This document shows, in pieces, positions 8,462 through 18,083 of a DNA stretch of 64,000 nt. Below the pieces are notes generated by a model. That model did no database searches and was not told where the DNA came from. It worked only from the letters and a program-made list of their open reading frames with translations. A program made the translations under genes and the position numbers. Source of the DNA: Hyphomicrobiales bacterium (GTDB taxonomy: Bacteria; Pseudomonadota; Alphaproteobacteria; Rhizobiales; Rhizobiaceae); NCBI GenBank assembly GCA_900465675.1, contig UBJR01000005.1, positions 186,001 through 250,000 of the forward strand, read 5' to 3'. How positions within the stretch are numbered: position 1 is the first letter of the stretch; every line of letters begins with the position of its first letter.

Positions 8462-10570
8462 ATGAGCGAGAACACGGCAATGACAGAGCAAGCGGCACCC
8501 TCTCCGGCAGAGATCGTCATCCCCTCTGATGACGCGCGCGACCTTCAAAAAATGATCGATCTCCTGCGCGTCCAGCACGCCAATCTCGCCGAACGCTACG
8601 AGTGGCTGGAGGCGATGATCAATCATGTGCCCGATTTCATCTACGCGAAGGATCTGCAGGGCCGCTTTCTGTTCGCCAACCGGGCGGTAGTCGCCAACAA
8701 CGGCTTCGCCAAGGTCGACGACCTCATCGGCCTGACGGATGGCGAGATCCATCTCGAAGCTGATGCGCATGGCATCGACGAAACGGAACAGCGGGTCATG
8801 GAAACCGGCCGGCCCGATCTCGGAGTCGAGGAGCCTCGCTTGAAGGGCGAAGGCTGGCTGATGATGTCACGCGTCGCGTTGCGCGACCGGACCGGCGCGG
8901 TGATCGGCGTCGTCGGCGCCTCACGCGACATCACCGCGCGCAAGCGCGCAGAAGAGCTGATGGCAGCGCAGACGAAGCTGCTCCACGATGTCGCCCGCGG
9001 CGTTGAACTCAATTCGCTTCTGAAGGATGCCGGGCAAATCCTCGAACGGCTTCTGCCCGGCCGCGCCGCCGGCTTCGACCTGGACGGCCCGGCGCGAAGC
9101 CACATCGAAGCGCCGCGGAAGGACTTTTCGATCAACTGCCGCGACGGCAGCCGGCAGGGCGCGCTTGCCGTGTCGCTGCAGCCGGGCGAGATCGATGCCG
9201 GGCTTGCCGAATTCCTGACAGGCGTGGCGCAGACCATCGGCATCGCGATCGACCGGAACCGCGACATCGCCCGGATCGCCTATCTGGCCGAACACGACGC
9301 GCTGACCGGCCTTCCGAACCGGACGCTGCTCGACCGCAAACTCGGCACGCTATTGGCTGGCAGGACCCGCGCGGTGGCGGTTGCCTTTCTCGACCTCGAT
9401 CATTTCAAGCTCGTCAATGACAGCCTCGGCCATGCCGCCGGCGACGAGCTTCTCAAGGTCGTGGCTTCGCGCATCCTCAGTGAAATCGGCGAAAGCGGCA
9501 TCGTCTCGCGGATCGGCGGCGATGAGTTCATCATCGTGCTTGAGGCCGGGATCGACGACGCGCTGAACCGTCTGCAGGCAATCTCGGCGCATATCGCCCG
9601 CCCCTGCAGTATCGACGGCGTCGATATGCAGGTGACCTGCAGCGTCGGCGTCGCCTCCTCGCAGGCCCATGGTTCGATCGCCGGAGAACTGATCGCCAAT
9701 GCCGACATGGCGCTCTATCGCGTCAAGGCAGCCGGCCGCAACGGCATACAGATGTTTACCCCGTCGATGGCCGAGGAAGCCCGCCACAAGCTGCTGCGGA
9801 TCGAGGAGCTTCGCCGGGCGCTGGCACAGGACGAATTCGTGCTGCATTTCCAGCCGCAGAAGGACATCGCGACCGGAAGAATTTCCGGCGTCGAGGCTTT
9901 GGTCCGATGGCAGCATCCACAGGCGGGCCTGCTTGCGCCGGCGGAGTTCATCCCGCTTGCTGAAGAAACCGGGCTCATCGTCGAACTCGGCGAAGTGGTG
10001 CTCGGCAAAGCCTGCAGGCAGATGCGCGCCTGGCTCGACCAGGGCATTCCGGCCATTCGTGTTGCGGTGAATGTCTCGGCGCGGCAGTTCCGCGAGCCGT
10101 CGCTCTGTGACAAGGTTTCGGCCGCCCTCTCGGCTGCGGGGCTCGACCCCGCGCTGCTCGAACTTGAGGTCACCGAGAGCCTGATCATGGAGGATGTCGA
10201 AGGTGCGATATCGCGCATGCTGGAGCTGAAGGCACTCGGCGTCAGTCTTTCCATCGACGATTTCGGCACCGGCTATTCCAGCCTCAGCACGCTGAAGCTA
10301 TTCCCGTTATCCCGGCTGAAGATCGACCGGTCTTTCATCGCCGATATTCCCGGCCAGTCGGGCGACATGGCGATCACCGCGGCGATCGTCGCGCTCGGGC
10401 AGACGCTCGATCTGGAAGTGATTGCCGAGGGCGTCGAGACCGAAGAGCAGGCGCGCTTCCTGGCGGAGACGGGATGCGAGATGTTCCAGGGCTATCTTTT
10501 CGCCAAGCCGCTACCGGCAGCCGAGATCGCCGGCATGCTGCAAGCCAACAGCCTCTCAGCATCCGCATAG
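8462..10570 (+). CDS. PAS-GGDEF-EAL cyclic-di-GMP signalling protein
   Basis: 702 residues from the ATG at 8462; a TTG at 8378 or the ATG at 8480 are alternatives, and none has a strong ribosome-binding site. A PAS domain (about residues 45-165: PDFIYAKDLQGRFLFANR, ending DITARKRAEE) precedes a variable GAF-like stretch. The diguanylate cyclase domain has an intact GGDEF at about residue 353, and the phosphodiesterase domain has intact EAL (about 477) and DDFGTGYSSL. Both active-site signatures look functional, so it may make or break c-di-GMP depending on the PAS signal. No membrane helix is evident, so it is probably cytoplasmic. Confidence 0.9.
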   Translation: MSENTAMTEQAAPSPAEIVIPSDDARDLQKMIDLLRVQHANLAERYEWLEAMINHVPDFIYAKDLQGRFLFANRAVVANNGFAKVDDLIGLTDGEIHLEADAHGIDETEQRVMETGRPDLGVEEPRLKGEGWLMMSRVALRDRTGAVIGVVGASRDITARKRAEELMAAQTKLLHDVARGVELNSLLKDAGQILERLLPGRAAGFDLDGPARSHIEAPRKDFSINCRDGSRQGALAVSLQPGEIDAGLAEFLTGVAQTIGIAIDRNRDIARIAYLAEHDALTGLPNRTLLDRKLGTLLAGRTRAVAVAFLDLDHFKLVNDSLGHAAGDELLKVVASRILSEIGESGIVSRIGGDEFIIVLEAGIDDALNRLQAISAHIARPCSIDGVDMQVTCSVGVASSQAHGSIAGELIANADMALYRVKAAGRNGIQMFTPSMAEEARHKLLRIEELRRALAQDEFVLHFQPQKDIATGRISGVEALVRWQHPQAGLLAPAEFIPLAEETGLIVELGEVVLGKACRQMRAWLDQGIPAIRVAVNVSARQFREPSLCDKVSAALSAAGLDPALLELEVTESLIMEDVEGAISRMLELKALGVSLSIDDFGTGYSSLSTLKLFPLSRLKIDRSFIADIPGQSGDMAITAAIVALGQTLDLEVIAEGVETEEQARFLAETGCEMFQGYLFAKPLPAAEIAGMLQANSLSASA

Positions 10571-10580
10571 CGATACGGCG

Positions 10581-11369
10581 TCATCCGCCGCTCTGCACGA
10601 GGCCCACGATCGGGCCAAACCCGCCATGCCACGAGAAGTCGTTCATCCCGAGCGCCGGCTGATAGATGCCGGTGCCATGACCGCCATCCAGGAATAACGC
10701 ATTCGGGCACCCCAACTCGTCGCGAAACAGACGGGCGAAATCGTGGAAATTGACGTCGCCATCGCTGATGGCGAAGCGAACGATCCCGCTGCCGCAGACC
10801 CCCACCCCGCTCCGCCGCGTCCGGTCCGTCGATCCGGGAATCAATGCAGGATGCAGCTTGCCTTCGATGACCAGCATCGGTCCGGATTGCGTCGCGAATG
10901 CCGCCTTGAGGCGGCGTTTCAGAAATTCGTCGGTCGTCAGGATCTCTGCACCGTTATCGCCAAGCAGGAAGACACCGTTGGGCTTCTTGTAGAAATTCGG
11001 CACCTTGCCCGGAGAGCCCTTGATCTCGGTGGTGTCGGCGGGACGGAGTTCCGCGCCGTGCTCGATATAAAGACCAATCGGCGTGAAATCGTCTCGGTAC
11101 ATGCCGGCATTCATCGCGAAGACAAGGACCTGCCCGTCCTCCTTCAGCGCATCCGCCAGATTCGAGAATGTTCGAAACGGCTGCCCGTCGGCGCCCCTCC
11201 AGAATAGCCTGAGGTCATCTTTTCCCGGCGTGACAGAGCAGACGATATAGCCTGAATTTTCAAAGACCTTCCGCTCGCAAACTTGTGCAGGCGCAGGCTG
11301 CGCCGCGGCACTTCCCGCGGCAGAAACCAATGCGGCCCAGAGCAATGCGGCCCAACGATCGATTTTCAA
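10581..11369 (-). CDS. Phosphodiester glycosidase family (DUF2233) exported protein
   Basis: 262 residues starting at a TTG (11369) with a good GGAG five bases upstream. The N-terminus is a signal peptide ending around SAAAQPAPA. The body has the DUF2233/NAGPA signatures FAMNAGMY, LDGGHGTG and the final FGPIVGLV. Relatives hydrolyse phosphodiester-linked sugars or act in envelope metabolism; the actual substrate here is unknown. It converges on the GGDEF/EAL gene. Confidence 0.82.
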   Translation of the reverse strand: MKIDRWAALLWAALVSAAGSAAAQPAPAQVCERKVFENSGYIVCSVTPGKDDLRLFWRGADGQPFRTFSNLADALKEDGQVLVFAMNAGMYRDDFTPIGLYIEHGAELRPADTTEIKGSPGKVPNFYKKPNGVFLLGDNGAEILTTDEFLKRRLKAAFATQSGPMLVIEGKLHPALIPGSTDRTRRSGVGVCGSGIVRFAISDGDVNFHDFARLFRDELGCPNALFLDGGHGTGIYQPALGMNDFSWHGGFGPIVGLVQSGG

Positions 11370-11598
11370 AGCAGCTCCGTGACGTCAGAGAGGAGGGTTA
11401 GACCTCCATAGCACACCGTTCCACGATCACCGCATTCAGCAAGAGAATATACCTCGTCTGACCGCTCGATTGGGCTGAAAGCATTTTCAATAATTGCGCG
11501 ATCGGGCGATTATGGTGTTGCCGATGAACATGAAGGCCAGTCCTCCCGGTCTTTCGTCGGCGGTTCCCCTCTGGAGGTTTTTTGAACTCTCCAAATTT

Positions 11599-11627
11599 GG
11601 GCCATCGGTTGATGGCCCATTTTTTTG
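11599..11627 (+). terminator. Rho-independent terminator
   Basis: GGGCCATC (11599-11606), a GGTT loop and GATGGCCC (11611-11618) are followed by ATTTTTTT on the plus strand. No plus-strand gene is obvious upstream; 11500-11590 may be a small non-coding transcript (see findings). It lies just past the stop codon of the MYG1-like gene on the other strand. Confidence 0.65.
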
Positions 11628-11642
11628 GCCACGGCTTGAATG

Positions 11643-12566
11643 TTACTCCGCTGCAACCGCTGCAACAGCGATCCGCGCCAGTTCCAGCGCCGCTTCGCGG
11701 GTTGCTGCAGCGGCGATGAAACGGCCTTTGTGGCAGAAGCTTGCGCCCGCCACACCGGAGGCGCGTTCCAGATCGCCGCCGCTCAGGCCCGCCCATTCCA
11801 GCGGCAGATCGGCCCGCAGTTCAAATCCTTCATCGCCTCGGCGAATGCCCGTAACGCACCAGTCATTGTCGCGCGGATGGACGACGAACAGCAGATGCTC
11901 GGCCTTCGCCTTCACGATCGCCGGCCGGAACGGCATGCCCATCGGCAGCTCCAGCACCTTGTTATCACCGGCCGCAACGATCGCGTCGAGAACCATGGCC
12001 TCGGCCCGCAGCTTGGCATCCTGCACGGCGATGCCCGCCTCGACGAAGCGGCGGGCGATCGCCAGCGCCGAATGGAACGCCTGATCGGTGGCATCGGCAC
12101 CCTTCGCGTCGAACGGCGGCTTCAGCGTTTCCAGCAGTGCCGGAAGCGTCAGCCCGGCCAACTCTCCGGCAACGGACGGGTCGAGCGCGCCGTTATCGAC
12201 CAGATCCACAGGCAGCACGAACTTCTTGTCGAAGGCCGCATGCACCCGCGCGACATGCGCCTCCGGCACACCGGCCGCCGCCAGATAATCGGCGCCGTAG
12301 TGCTTCCAGATCAGTCCGAAGGAGCTGTAGGGCCGACCGTCTTCACGCACCGGCGCGCCGCGCTGGTGATGGTCGAAGATGGTGTTTTCGGGTTCGTAGC
12401 GTCCACCGACGTCATAGATGATGCGGCCCGCAGCCGGCGCTATCCATTCGGCATCTCGCGTCCGGATCAGCTTGGCAGCGGGAAATAGCTGCGTTAGCAC
12501 CACGCTCGACAGCAGCTCATCGGCATGGAAGCCGCCGGAATGGGTCACCAGAAATTCAATTTTCAC
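11643..12566 (-). CDS. MYG1 family (UPF0160) DHH-like exonuclease protein
   Basis: 307 residues with the family hallmarks THSGGFHADE, YDVGG and DHHQ, the predicted metal-binding residues of the MYG1 group related to DHH phosphoesterases. Eukaryotic MYG1 is a 3'-5' RNA exonuclease; bacterial roles are not settled. The start is a GTG at 12566. Length and motifs are complete, so the protein appears functional. Confidence 0.85.
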   Translation of the reverse strand: MKIEFLVTHSGGFHADELLSSVVLTQLFPAAKLIRTRDAEWIAPAAGRIIYDVGGRYEPENTIFDHHQRGAPVREDGRPYSSFGLIWKHYGADYLAAAGVPEAHVARVHAAFDKKFVLPVDLVDNGALDPSVAGELAGLTLPALLETLKPPFDAKGADATDQAFHSALAIARRFVEAGIAVQDAKLRAEAMVLDAIVAAGDNKVLELPMGMPFRPAIVKAKAEHLLFVVHPRDNDWCVTGIRRGDEGFELRADLPLEWAGLSGGDLERASGVAGASFCHKGRFIAAAATREAALELARIAVAAVAAE

Positions 12567-12713
12567 TTCAAGGTCTTTCTAGACGGGGAGATCGCGATCG
12601 AGCGAATAGCCGCGATCGATGAATATCTCAAGACGCAGGCGCCGATGCTTCGCGGACTATGGCTTTGTGGGCCGCGCTTTCCTACATATTCATCAGCAGC
12701 AGGGAGCGGAAAC

Positions 12714-13064
12714 GTGGTCGACAAGATTTCCAGGGTTTCAGCGACGGCAGCGACCGCGGCAACACAGATCCAGCACAGTACTTCCGTCGCGGAGCCCGAT
12801 GTCGCCTGGGCCGCCGATCGCCAGGCGGCAATCGACGAGGCGCTGCATCGCCGCCATGGATCCGGCGGCCACCGGCCCTCGCCCGCCGAAGAGACGGAAG
12901 AGGATGGCGGCAACGCCAGCCGCCACCTGGATCTTCACGCGACAGAGCAAAGCGCCACAGGTGATGAGTCCGATGAGGAACGTCTTTCCGGCGAGAGCGA
13001 GCGCATAGGCACCGGCAATCTGGATGAGGATGTGCCCTTCGGCGATCACGCGGGCTATATCTAG
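12714..13064 (+). CDS. Uncertain small acidic ORF
   Basis: A 116-residue frame starting at a GTG with AGGGAG about seven bases upstream. The product would be hydrophilic and acidic with no recognised domain. The opposite strand carries a 103-residue hydrophobic frame (12738-13049) with slightly better third-position GC but no ribosome-binding site, so the coding strand is undecided. The interval 12567-13075 shows nothing else I can support. Confidence 0.3.
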   Translation: MVDKISRVSATAATAATQIQHSTSVAEPDVAWAADRQAAIDEALHRRHGSGGHRPSPAEETEEDGGNASRHLDLHATEQSATGDESDEERLSGESERIGTGNLDEDVPFGDHAGYI

Positions 13065-13075
13065 GACAGCGCTGG

Positions 13076-14470
13076 TCAGACCAGCGATTTGCGCCTGAGA
13101 TAATTGCCCTGGCCCATTTTACCCGTTGTTGCAGCGCCATCGACGATGGTCTTTCCGCGCAGCAGAACGCGCACCGGCCAGCCGGTGACATCAAGCCCCT
13201 CATAGGGCGTGTAGTCGGCGCCGTGATGCAGGATGTCGTTGGTGATCGTCATCGTCTTCTGCGGATCCCAGAGCGCGATATCGGCGTCCGAACCGATGGC
13301 GATCGTCCCCTTCTGCGGATAGAGCCCATACTGCTTGGCATGATTGGTCGATGACAGCGCGACGAAGCGGTTGATGTCGATCCTTTTCTTGCTGACACCT
13401 TCGGAAAACAGGATCGGAAGCCGCGTCTCGACGCCGGGTATCCCGTTCGGGATCCAGCGGAAATTCCGCTTTCCCCTCTCGTTCAGCTTGCCGCTGTCGT
13501 CATCATAGCGGAATGGGCAGTGGTCGGACGAGAACAGCTCGAACGTGCCGTTCTGCAAGCCTTCCCAACAGGCAATCTGGCTCTCCTTATCCCTTGGCGG
13601 CGGCGAGCAGACGAATTTCGCGCCCTCAAGTTCGGCGGCATCGAGATCGTCGGCTGTCAGCAGCAGGTATTGCGGGCAGGTTTCGCCCGCCACCTTGCTG
13701 CCGCGCTTGCGGGCGCGCTCGATCTCTTCCATCGCCTGACGGTTCGAAACGTGGACGATGACCACAGGCGTATCGGTGATTTCGGCAAGCGATAGCGCCC
13801 GATGCGTCGCTTCCCGCTCGGCCGCGACCGGCCTGCTCAGCGCATGGAATTTCGGTGCAAGCTCGCCTTTCTCCTCGTGCCTGCCGATCAGATAGCGGAT
13901 CGCGTCTTCATTCTCGCAGTGAACCATGACGATCGCGCCCGAACGCCGGGCACTGTCCAGCGTATCGAGAATCTGGTCGTCGCGAAGACGCAGGTTCTCG
14001 TAGGTCATGAAGACCTTGATGGAGGTGTAGCCGTCCTCTACCAGTGCCGGCAGCTCCTGGCCGAGCACGTAGGAAGTCGGGTCGGTGACCACCAGATGGA
14101 AGGACACGTCGACATAGCACTCGCCGTCGGCCTTTGCATGGTAGTCCTTCAGGGATTCGCGCAGCGTCGTTCCCTTCTCCTGCATGCAGAAGGTCAGCAC
14201 GGTCGTGTTGCCGCCAAAGGCTGCAGACAGCGTGCCGCTGGCGAAATCGTCGGCCATGACGATACTGTCGCCGGACGGCTGGGCGAGATGGACATGGCTG
14301 TCGATACCGCCGGGCATGACATAGAGGCCGGTGGCATCGATGATCTCGCCAGCATCACCAAGATCGTCAGCGAGCGCCGCAATCTTGCCATTGCGGATAC
14401 CGACATCGCTTCGAAACGTGTCGCTGGCCGTGACGACCGTGCCGTTCTTGATGATCGTGTCGAACTGCAT
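13076..14470 (-). CDS. Dihydropyrimidinase / D-hydantoinase-like amidohydrolase
   Basis: 464 residues. The metal site motif GGIDSHVHL near residue 57 and the carbamylated-lysine segment (GYTSIKVFMTYENL) are present, as are HVSN and the DHCPF region, all as in dihydropyrimidinases. It should hydrolyse a cyclic amide (dihydropyrimidine or 5-substituted hydantoin) in the cytoplasm. Its ATG abuts the stop of the class V PLP enzyme (TAG followed directly by ATG), and an amino-acid ABC transporter lies upstream in the same operon. This suggests a ring-opened amide or amino acid is imported and processed. Confidence 0.85.
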   Translation of the reverse strand: MQFDTIIKNGTVVTASDTFRSDVGIRNGKIAALADDLGDAGEIIDATGLYVMPGGIDSHVHLAQPSGDSIVMADDFASGTLSAAFGGNTTVLTFCMQEKGTTLRESLKDYHAKADGECYVDVSFHLVVTDPTSYVLGQELPALVEDGYTSIKVFMTYENLRLRDDQILDTLDSARRSGAIVMVHCENEDAIRYLIGRHEEKGELAPKFHALSRPVAAEREATHRALSLAEITDTPVVIVHVSNRQAMEEIERARKRGSKVAGETCPQYLLLTADDLDAAELEGAKFVCSPPPRDKESQIACWEGLQNGTFELFSSDHCPFRYDDDSGKLNERGKRNFRWIPNGIPGVETRLPILFSEGVSKKRIDINRFVALSSTNHAKQYGLYPQKGTIAIGSDADIALWDPQKTMTITNDILHHGADYTPYEGLDVTGWPVRVLLRGKTIVDGAATTGKMGQGNYLRRKSLV

Positions 14471-15742
14471 CTAGGCGGCACCCCTGTTTTGAAGCGCACC
14501 GTTGCTGCCGAGTATCTGGTCGAGCGCAGCGGTCAGGCGATCGACTTCCTCGATCGTGTTGTAATGGACCATCGAGACGCGGACGGCGCCGTTATATTGC
14601 GGCAGGCCGACATGATCACCCAGCCGGCGCGCATGGAAATCGCCGAAACGGATGGCGATCTTGTAAGCGTCCATCGCCTTGCAGATATCCTCTGAATTCT
14701 GCCCCTCGAAGACGAAGCTGATCGTCGGAATACGGCGGCCGTTGCGGTTCGCGGTCTCGCCGATGATGCGGCAATCGTTGCGGCTGCGCAGATAGGAAAG
14801 CAGGCGCTCGGTCAGGGCATTTTCCTGGATGGTGATCGCCTCGAAGGCCGCAAGGATCAGCTCGCGCGGCGAACCTGATCCGCCCGACCTGGTGCCGAGT
14901 TCGCAGAGGTAATCGACGATCCCGGTCACCGAATAGGCAAGTTCATAGTTCGGATTGCCGGGTTCCAGCTTTCCCGGAACCTTATCGCGGCCATAGAAGA
15001 AATGGTAAAGCGGATCGAGCTCCAGAAGGTGATCGTATTTCCCGTACATCATCGCGTAATGCGGGCCGTAAGTCTTGTAGAAGCTGAAGACGTAGTAATC
15101 GACATCCATGGCCTGAACATCGACGGCACGGTGCGGCGCATAGGCGACGGCATCGACACAAATGCGCGCGCCATGCGCATGCGCAACGGCTGCGATCTCG
15201 GCGATCGGATTGATGGCGCCCAGAATATTCGACACATGGGTGACGCAGACGAGCTTGGTCTTCTCCGTCAGAAGCGGCTTTAGCTCGGCGATATCGAGTT
15301 CATAGGTCGTCGTATCCAGCGGCCAGAACTTGATGACGATGCCCATGTCGCGCAGACCGTCCCAGGGTCCGATATTCGATTCGTGATCCGAGATCGTCAC
15401 GATGATCTCGTCGCCCGCCGATAGCTGGCTGCGCATGGCGCGGGCGAGGTTTTGCAGCAAAACGGTGGTCGAGCTGCCGAAAATGATCTCTTCCGGCCGC
15501 GCCGCATTGACGAGATGCGTCGCCGCAATACGGCTGTCCATCAGCGCCTTGGCCGCCTGTTGCGAGACATCATAGCTGCCGCCGATCTGCACGTTCTTAT
15601 CATAAAGGAACGTGGTGATCCGATCGACCGTGCGCGTCAGGATCTGCGAGCCGCCGGCATTGTCGAAAAACACCCAGCCGTGATCCAGTCCCGGGAATTG
15701 GCTCCGGACGAAATCGATGTCGAGTTGGCGTTGCGTTTCCAT
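14471..15742 (-). CDS. Class V aminotransferase / cysteine-desulfurase-like PLP enzyme
   Basis: 423 residues. The PLP lysine sits in FSFYKTYGPH, and the upstream CVDAVAYAPH and SDHESN stretches match the class V fold. Family members include cysteine desulfurases, but there is no iron-sulfur assembly gene nearby. The pairing with a hydantoinase-like enzyme and an amino-acid transporter argues for a catabolic lyase or transaminase instead. The start ATG at 15742 has GGAGGA upstream. The reaction is not identified. Confidence 0.82.
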   Translation of the reverse strand: METQRQLDIDFVRSQFPGLDHGWVFFDNAGGSQILTRTVDRITTFLYDKNVQIGGSYDVSQQAAKALMDSRIAATHLVNAARPEEIIFGSSTTVLLQNLARAMRSQLSAGDEIIVTISDHESNIGPWDGLRDMGIVIKFWPLDTTTYELDIAELKPLLTEKTKLVCVTHVSNILGAINPIAEIAAVAHAHGARICVDAVAYAPHRAVDVQAMDVDYYVFSFYKTYGPHYAMMYGKYDHLLELDPLYHFFYGRDKVPGKLEPGNPNYELAYSVTGIVDYLCELGTRSGGSGSPRELILAAFEAITIQENALTERLLSYLRSRNDCRIIGETANRNGRRIPTISFVFEGQNSEDICKAMDAYKIAIRFGDFHARRLGDHVGLPQYNGAVRVSMVHYNTIEEVDRLTAALDQILGSNGALQNRGAA

Positions 15743-15770
15743 GGGGTCCTCCGGAACCTTGTCTTTCTTG

Positions 15771-16508
15771 TCAGTGATTGAGAACGGCGCGCAGGAAGCT
15801 CCTGGTACGTTCTTCCTGCGGGTTGTCGAAAATCTCGGCTGGCGTTCCGGCTTCTACGATGCGGCCGCTGTCCATGAAGATGACGCGGTCGGCGACCTGG
15901 CGGGCAAAGCCCATCTCATGGGTGACGACGATCATCGTCACGCCGGTGCCGGCGAGCTTGCGCATGACATCCAGAACTTCGCCGACCATTTCCGGGTCGA
16001 GCGCCGATGTCGGTTCGTCGAAGAGCAGCACGCGCGGTTCCATGGCCAGTGCCCGGGCGATCGCCACGCGCTGCTGCTGGCCGCCGGACAGCTGCTCGGG
16101 ATATTTTTCGGCCTGTTCGGTGATACCGACGCGGGCCAGAAGCTCTTTCGCCTTTCGTGCGGCTTCGCCCTGCGGCGTGCCGCGCACCCGCATTGGCGCG
16201 ATCATGATGTTCTTCAGCACGCTCAGATGCGGAAACAGATTGAACGACTGGAAGACCATGCCGACTTCGGCCCGCACCTGCGCCAGGTTCCTGCCGCGCT
16301 CGACCTTGATGCCATCCACTTCGATACGGCTTTCGCTGGGGAAGCTCTCGAGGTGATTGATGCAGCGGATCAGCGTGGATTTGCCGGAACCGGACGGGCC
16401 GATGACGCAGACCACTTCCCCTTCGGCAATCGCCAGGTCGATGCCGTGCAGCACCTGGAAGTCGCCATAGGACTTGTTGAGATTCTGGATGCTGACGATG
16501 GTTTTCAT
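15771..16508 (-). CDS. Polar amino-acid ABC transporter ATP-binding protein
   Basis: 245 residues from the ATG at 16508 (GGGGAGG upstream). Walker [10 protein letters not shown], signature LSGGQQQR and Walker B VLLFDEP are intact, and the length fits GlnQ/HisP ATPases. A longer open frame to 16709 is an artefact of overlap with the permease gene. ATGA overlap with the upstream permease indicates coupled translation. Confidence 0.93.
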   Translation of the reverse strand: MKTIVSIQNLNKSYGDFQVLHGIDLAIAEGEVVCVIGPSGSGKSTLIRCINHLESFPSESRIEVDGIKVERGRNLAQVRAEVGMVFQSFNLFPHLSVLKNIMIAPMRVRGTPQGEAARKAKELLARVGITEQAEKYPEQLSGGQQQRVAIARALAMEPRVLLFDEPTSALDPEMVGEVLDVMRKLAGTGVTMIVVTHEMGFARQVADRVIFMDSGRIVEAGTPAEIFDNPQEERTRSFLRAVLNH

Positions 16509-17179
16509 CTGCGCCTCCCCGCACTGAAGCGTTTTTCGAGACGGGCAACGATGACGACCATCGGCCACAGGAAGGCGACGTAGATGATGGCAGCGCCGAT
16601 CAGCGGCGACGGGTTGGCGGTCAGCGCCTGGGCCTGGGTCGCCTGCTTGAGAAGATCGGGCATCGCCACGACGGATGCGAGCGCCGTATCCTTCATGACG
16701 TTGATGCAATTGTTGGTGAGCGGCGGAATGACGATCTTGATCGCCTGCGGCAGGATGATCTCCGCCATCATGTGCCGATAGGAGAGGCCAAGTGCTTCCG
16801 AAGCCTCGAACTGCCCGCGCGGGATGGCCTCGATCCCGGCACGAAAGATCTCGGCCGTATAGGCGGTCGAGACCAGCGTCAGCGCGCTGACCGCGGAAAG
16901 GAACGGCGAAAGCCGGATGCCGACGAATGGCAGGGCATAGTAGATGACGATCAAGAGAACGAGCAGCGGGATCGAACGGAAGATGTCGATATAGATCTTG
17001 GCAATCGCCTGCACCACCGGATGGCCGTAGAGCCGCAGCAGCGCAAGGACGAGGCCGCCGATCAGGCCGCCGACGATGCTGACGACGCCGAGTTCAAGCG
17101 TGATCCAGAGGCCTGACAGCAGAAGCGGAAACGATCGCTCCAGCACCGCCAGATTGAAGAAGGTCGTGAATATATCCAT
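16505..17179 (-). CDS. Polar amino-acid ABC transporter permease
   Basis: 224 residues of the HisM/GlnP type, with an EAA loop ([22 protein letters not shown]) and about five membrane helices. Only one permease gene is present, so the transporter probably uses a homodimer. It overlaps the ATPase gene by four bases. Confidence 0.92.
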   Translation of the reverse strand: MDIFTTFFNLAVLERSFPLLLSGLWITLELGVVSIVGGLIGGLVLALLRLYGHPVVQAIAKIYIDIFRSIPLLVLLIVIYYALPFVGIRLSPFLSAVSALTLVSTAYTAEIFRAGIEAIPRGQFEASEALGLSYRHMMAEIILPQAIKIVIPPLTNNCINVMKDTALASVVAMPDLLKQATQAQALTANPSPLIGAAIIYVAFLWPMVVIVARLEKRFSAGRRR

Positions 17180-17197
17180 TGAGGCACCGGTCAGTCG

Positions 17198-17235
17198 TTA
17201 CGGGGCGGATGACGGGCGAACCCGCCATCCGTAAC
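17198..17235 (-). terminator. Intercistronic stem-loop
   Basis: Read on the minus strand, GTTACGG pairs with CCGTAAC and an inner GCGGG/CCCG(T) arm extends the stem. It lies between the binding-protein and permease genes, with no U-tract. It is probably an mRNA-stabilising or attenuating hairpin. Confidence 0.45.
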
Positions 17236-17250
17236 CTGGACCATCCGGTC

Positions 17251-18045
17251 TTATTTTGCGGCAGGCATGTCGGCGACCTTGACGGTCGAGGTCGTGTCCT
17301 CGGCCTTGGCGCCGAACCAGGTCTCATGCAGCTTGGCGATGAAGCCTTCGCCCTTCAGCGTGGTGATCACGTCGTTGACCTGCTTGGCAAGCGGATCGCC
17401 CTTGTTGAACATGATCGAGTATTTTTCGCCGGTCGGAATGCGCTCGACGACTTTGATCTCCGGCTTGTCCTTGACGTAATACTGCAGCGCCGGGATATCG
17501 CTGATATAGCCGTCGATGCGGCCGGCGGCCAGATCGAGCATGGCAGGCTGCAGGCCCTCGAAGCGGCGGATTTCGCCGAGACCGTATTTGGCCGTGTTGT
17601 TGGTGGCCCACATGTCGCCGGTCGAGCCGGTATCGACGCCGACGATCTTGCCGCTCATGCCCTTCAGGTCCTTGATGCCACTTGCGGCCATCACGGTCAG
17701 CGACTGGTCGCTATCATAATAGGGCTGGGCGAAGCTGACGGATTCCAGGCGCTTTTCAGTGATGGTGATCGACGAGACGGCCATGTTGATACGGCCGGAC
17801 TGTACGGCCGAAAACAGACCGTTGAACGGGATGTTGACGAATTCGACTGACTTGTTGAGGCGCTTGGCAACCTCGGTGACGAGATCAACCTCGAAACCGA
17901 CTGTCTTGCCGGTCTCGTCCTGGAACTCCCACGGGACGTTGCCGATATTGGCGCCGACGGCGAGATCGGCTGCATGGGCGGCCACTCCGGCGAATGCCAG
18001 AACGCCCGAGAGCAAGGCTGTTTTCAGAATTGAAAAACGACGCAT
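17251..18045 (-). CDS. Amino-acid ABC transporter substrate-binding protein
   Basis: 264 residues with a Sec signal peptide (MRRFSILKTALLSGVLAFAG, cut near AHAAD) and a family 3 binding-protein fold (NVPWEFQDETGKTVGFEVDL, then VDTGSTGDMWA). It is the first gene of the leftward operon continuing through permease, ATPase, PLP enzyme and dihydropyrimidinase. Ligand specificity is not evident. Confidence 0.92.
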   Translation of the reverse strand: MRRFSILKTALLSGVLAFAGVAAHAADLAVGANIGNVPWEFQDETGKTVGFEVDLVTEVAKRLNKSVEFVNIPFNGLFSAVQSGRINMAVSSITITEKRLESVSFAQPYYDSDQSLTVMAASGIKDLKGMSGKIVGVDTGSTGDMWATNNTAKYGLGEIRRFEGLQPAMLDLAAGRIDGYISDIPALQYYVKDKPEIKVVERIPTGEKYSIMFNKGDPLAKQVNDVITTLKGEGFIAKLHETWFGAKAEDTTSTVKVADMPAAK

Positions 18046-18083
18046 TTAGGTTCCCCTTGTTTTATGGTGCGCATTTTTGCTAT

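Noticed and set aside
11520..11627. mmgR/suhB-type (alpha-r8) small RNA
   Set aside because: There is a CCTCCC stretch and a terminator, but the conserved family core as I remember it does not match; only a generic small-RNA candidate is reported.
14471..15742. SufS/IscS iron-sulfur cysteine desulfurase
   Set aside because: The fold is shared, but no suf/isc genes are near and the operon partners are a transporter and a hydantoinase, so only a family-level call is made.
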